DNA of 64,000 nt from an uncultured Rickettsiales bacterium (GTDB lineage: Bacteria > Pseudomonadota > Alphaproteobacteria > Micavibrionales > GCA-2720935). The notes beneath the pieces are model-generated. The model ran no database searches and was not told where the DNA came from. It saw only the letters and a program-made list of their open reading frames with translations. The translations under genes and the position numbers were made by a program. Positions 63,475 through 64,000 of this stretch are shown one piece after another. Position 1 is the stretch's first letter, and each line of letters begins with the position of its first letter. The stretch lies in contig CATLOR010000002.1 of NCBI GenBank assembly GCA_950054255.1, positions 328,325 through 392,324 of the forward strand, in the 5' to 3' direction.

Positions 63475-64000
63475 ATGTCACCAAGCAGTTTACCAAAAAC
63501 CAATTTGGCGTTTATCAAATTAATTATATCACCTTTACGGTGGTTTATTATTGCAATGTCTCTTTTGGTTCTTTTAGGCGCCGCCAGCGAAGCTGGGCTC
63601 AATTACTTTATCAAATTGATATTGGATTCAATAGAGGTAAGTCAAGACGCTTTAAACAATACAGAACTCCATAAACTTCTTTTATATTTTTTCTTTGGCT
63701 TTTTAGCTCTAAGAGGTGTTGTTTCTGTTATTTGATTTTCTTATCACACCTTGTCACTCCGCGTTGCTCCCCGTATTGAAAATGTTGTAAAAGACTATTT
63801 ATTAAAACATGTCACACACCACCCTTTTCACTATTTTCAGAATAATTTCTCAGGGCAAGTCGCGCATAAGATCATGCGTGCAGGGACGGCAACAAATAGT
63901 TTTACAATGTCCCTTTTTACAGATTTTTTATATAGCAGTGTTATTGCCTTAACAGTGCTGGTTATTTTTACAACAATTCATTTACAGCTAGCTCTTACTT
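63475..64000 (+). pseudogene. ABC exporter permease/ATPase, 5' part, with an in-frame UGA
   Basis: The frame opens at ATG 63475 and shows the first membrane segments of an exporter TMD (SPLRWFIIAMSLLVLLGAAS, YFIKLILDSIEV, LLYFFFGFLALRGVVSVI). It then hits TGA at 63733-63735. Behind it the same frame continues without stop to the window edge, with FSYHTLSLRVAPRIENVVKD, FHYFQNNFSGQVAHKIMRAG, typical exporter sequence with the coupling-helix region. UGA is a normal stop in the neighbouring genes (glpK, maf, phrB), so this is a nonsense mutation or a read-through site. It starts 45 bp from the divergent YdjM-like gene. The ATP-binding domain would lie outside the window. Confidence 0.8.

Noticed and set aside
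63733..63735. UGA reassigned to tryptophan in this organism
   Set aside because: Several intact genes here end in UGA at the expected family length (maf, glpK, the desulfurase-region and phrB overlaps), so UGA is a stop.

Overview
The window comes from an AT-rich alphaproteobacterial chromosome. Clade-typical markers are a COQ7-type ubiquinone hydroxylase, a DUF2336 protein, DUF484 next to xerC, the maf / short RNase E-like pair after infA, and an mdh-sucC-sucD / sucA-sucB-lpd TCA block with zapE and an acyl-CoA dehydrogenase beside it. UGA is used as an ordinary stop. The genus cannot be fixed from sequence alone. A respiring heterotroph fits: glycerol use, a TCA cycle, quinone synthesis and light repair by photolyase.

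Layout. 1-3023: partial exonuclease I (minus), tRNA-Leu(CAA), and a YqaA/DedA-like membrane protein, dsbB and coq7 run. 3119-7692: a phosphorelay of CHASE-PAS hybrid kinase, response regulator and HPt protein. 7783-10901: murA, infA, maf, a minimal RNase E/G-like protein and tRNA-Phe(GAA). 10925-16340 (minus): glpD-glpK-YbjN, then a single-domain regulator and a hybrid kinase. 16601-19769: three exported proteins of unknown function, two sharing a cysteine domain and one carrying a decayed M23 fold. 19776-24764: small unknown, priA, transaldolase, DUF484, xerC. 24769-33642 (minus): lpd, sucB, sucA, sucD, sucC, mdh, with a tiny independent plus-strand transcription unit between sucA and sucD. 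33839-37966: DUF2336, zapE, acyl-CoA dehydrogenase. 38064-50579: an SLT transglycosylase gene behind a textbook sigma-54 motif, an unknown 370-residue protein, sua5, anmK, an AsmA-like protein, bcp, a hydrolase, cysteine desulfurase, ferredoxin, mnmA and another hydrolase.

50657-56909 is the accessory region and the most interesting part. It starts at an intact tRNA-Met(CAU) gene, and copies of the tRNA 3' part recur at 54063-54100 and 56890-56909. The interval is thus divided into two tandem units of about 3.4 and 2.8 kb. Each unit holds the same convergent gene pair: a small lipoprotein or periplasmic protein facing a modular peptidoglycan hydrolase. The two hydrolases share a double peptidoglycan-binding N-terminus but have different catalytic ends (GH24-type lysozyme versus GH108-type muramidase). 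The two small proteins share a near-identical 44-bp promoter/start block but have unrelated mature sequences. Both hydrolase genes lie behind the same operator-like promoter followed by a leader terminator. A 5' integrase fragment remains in the first unit. I read this as a tRNA-borne cassette system in which a constant chassis carries exchangeable wall-hydrolase and guard proteins.

57135-64000: an unknown protein, glycerate 2-kinase, photolyase, a GH13_18 phosphorylase (with the kinase, suggestive of glucosylglycerate use), a YdjM-like membrane protein, and the start of an ABC exporter gene interrupted by an in-frame UGA.
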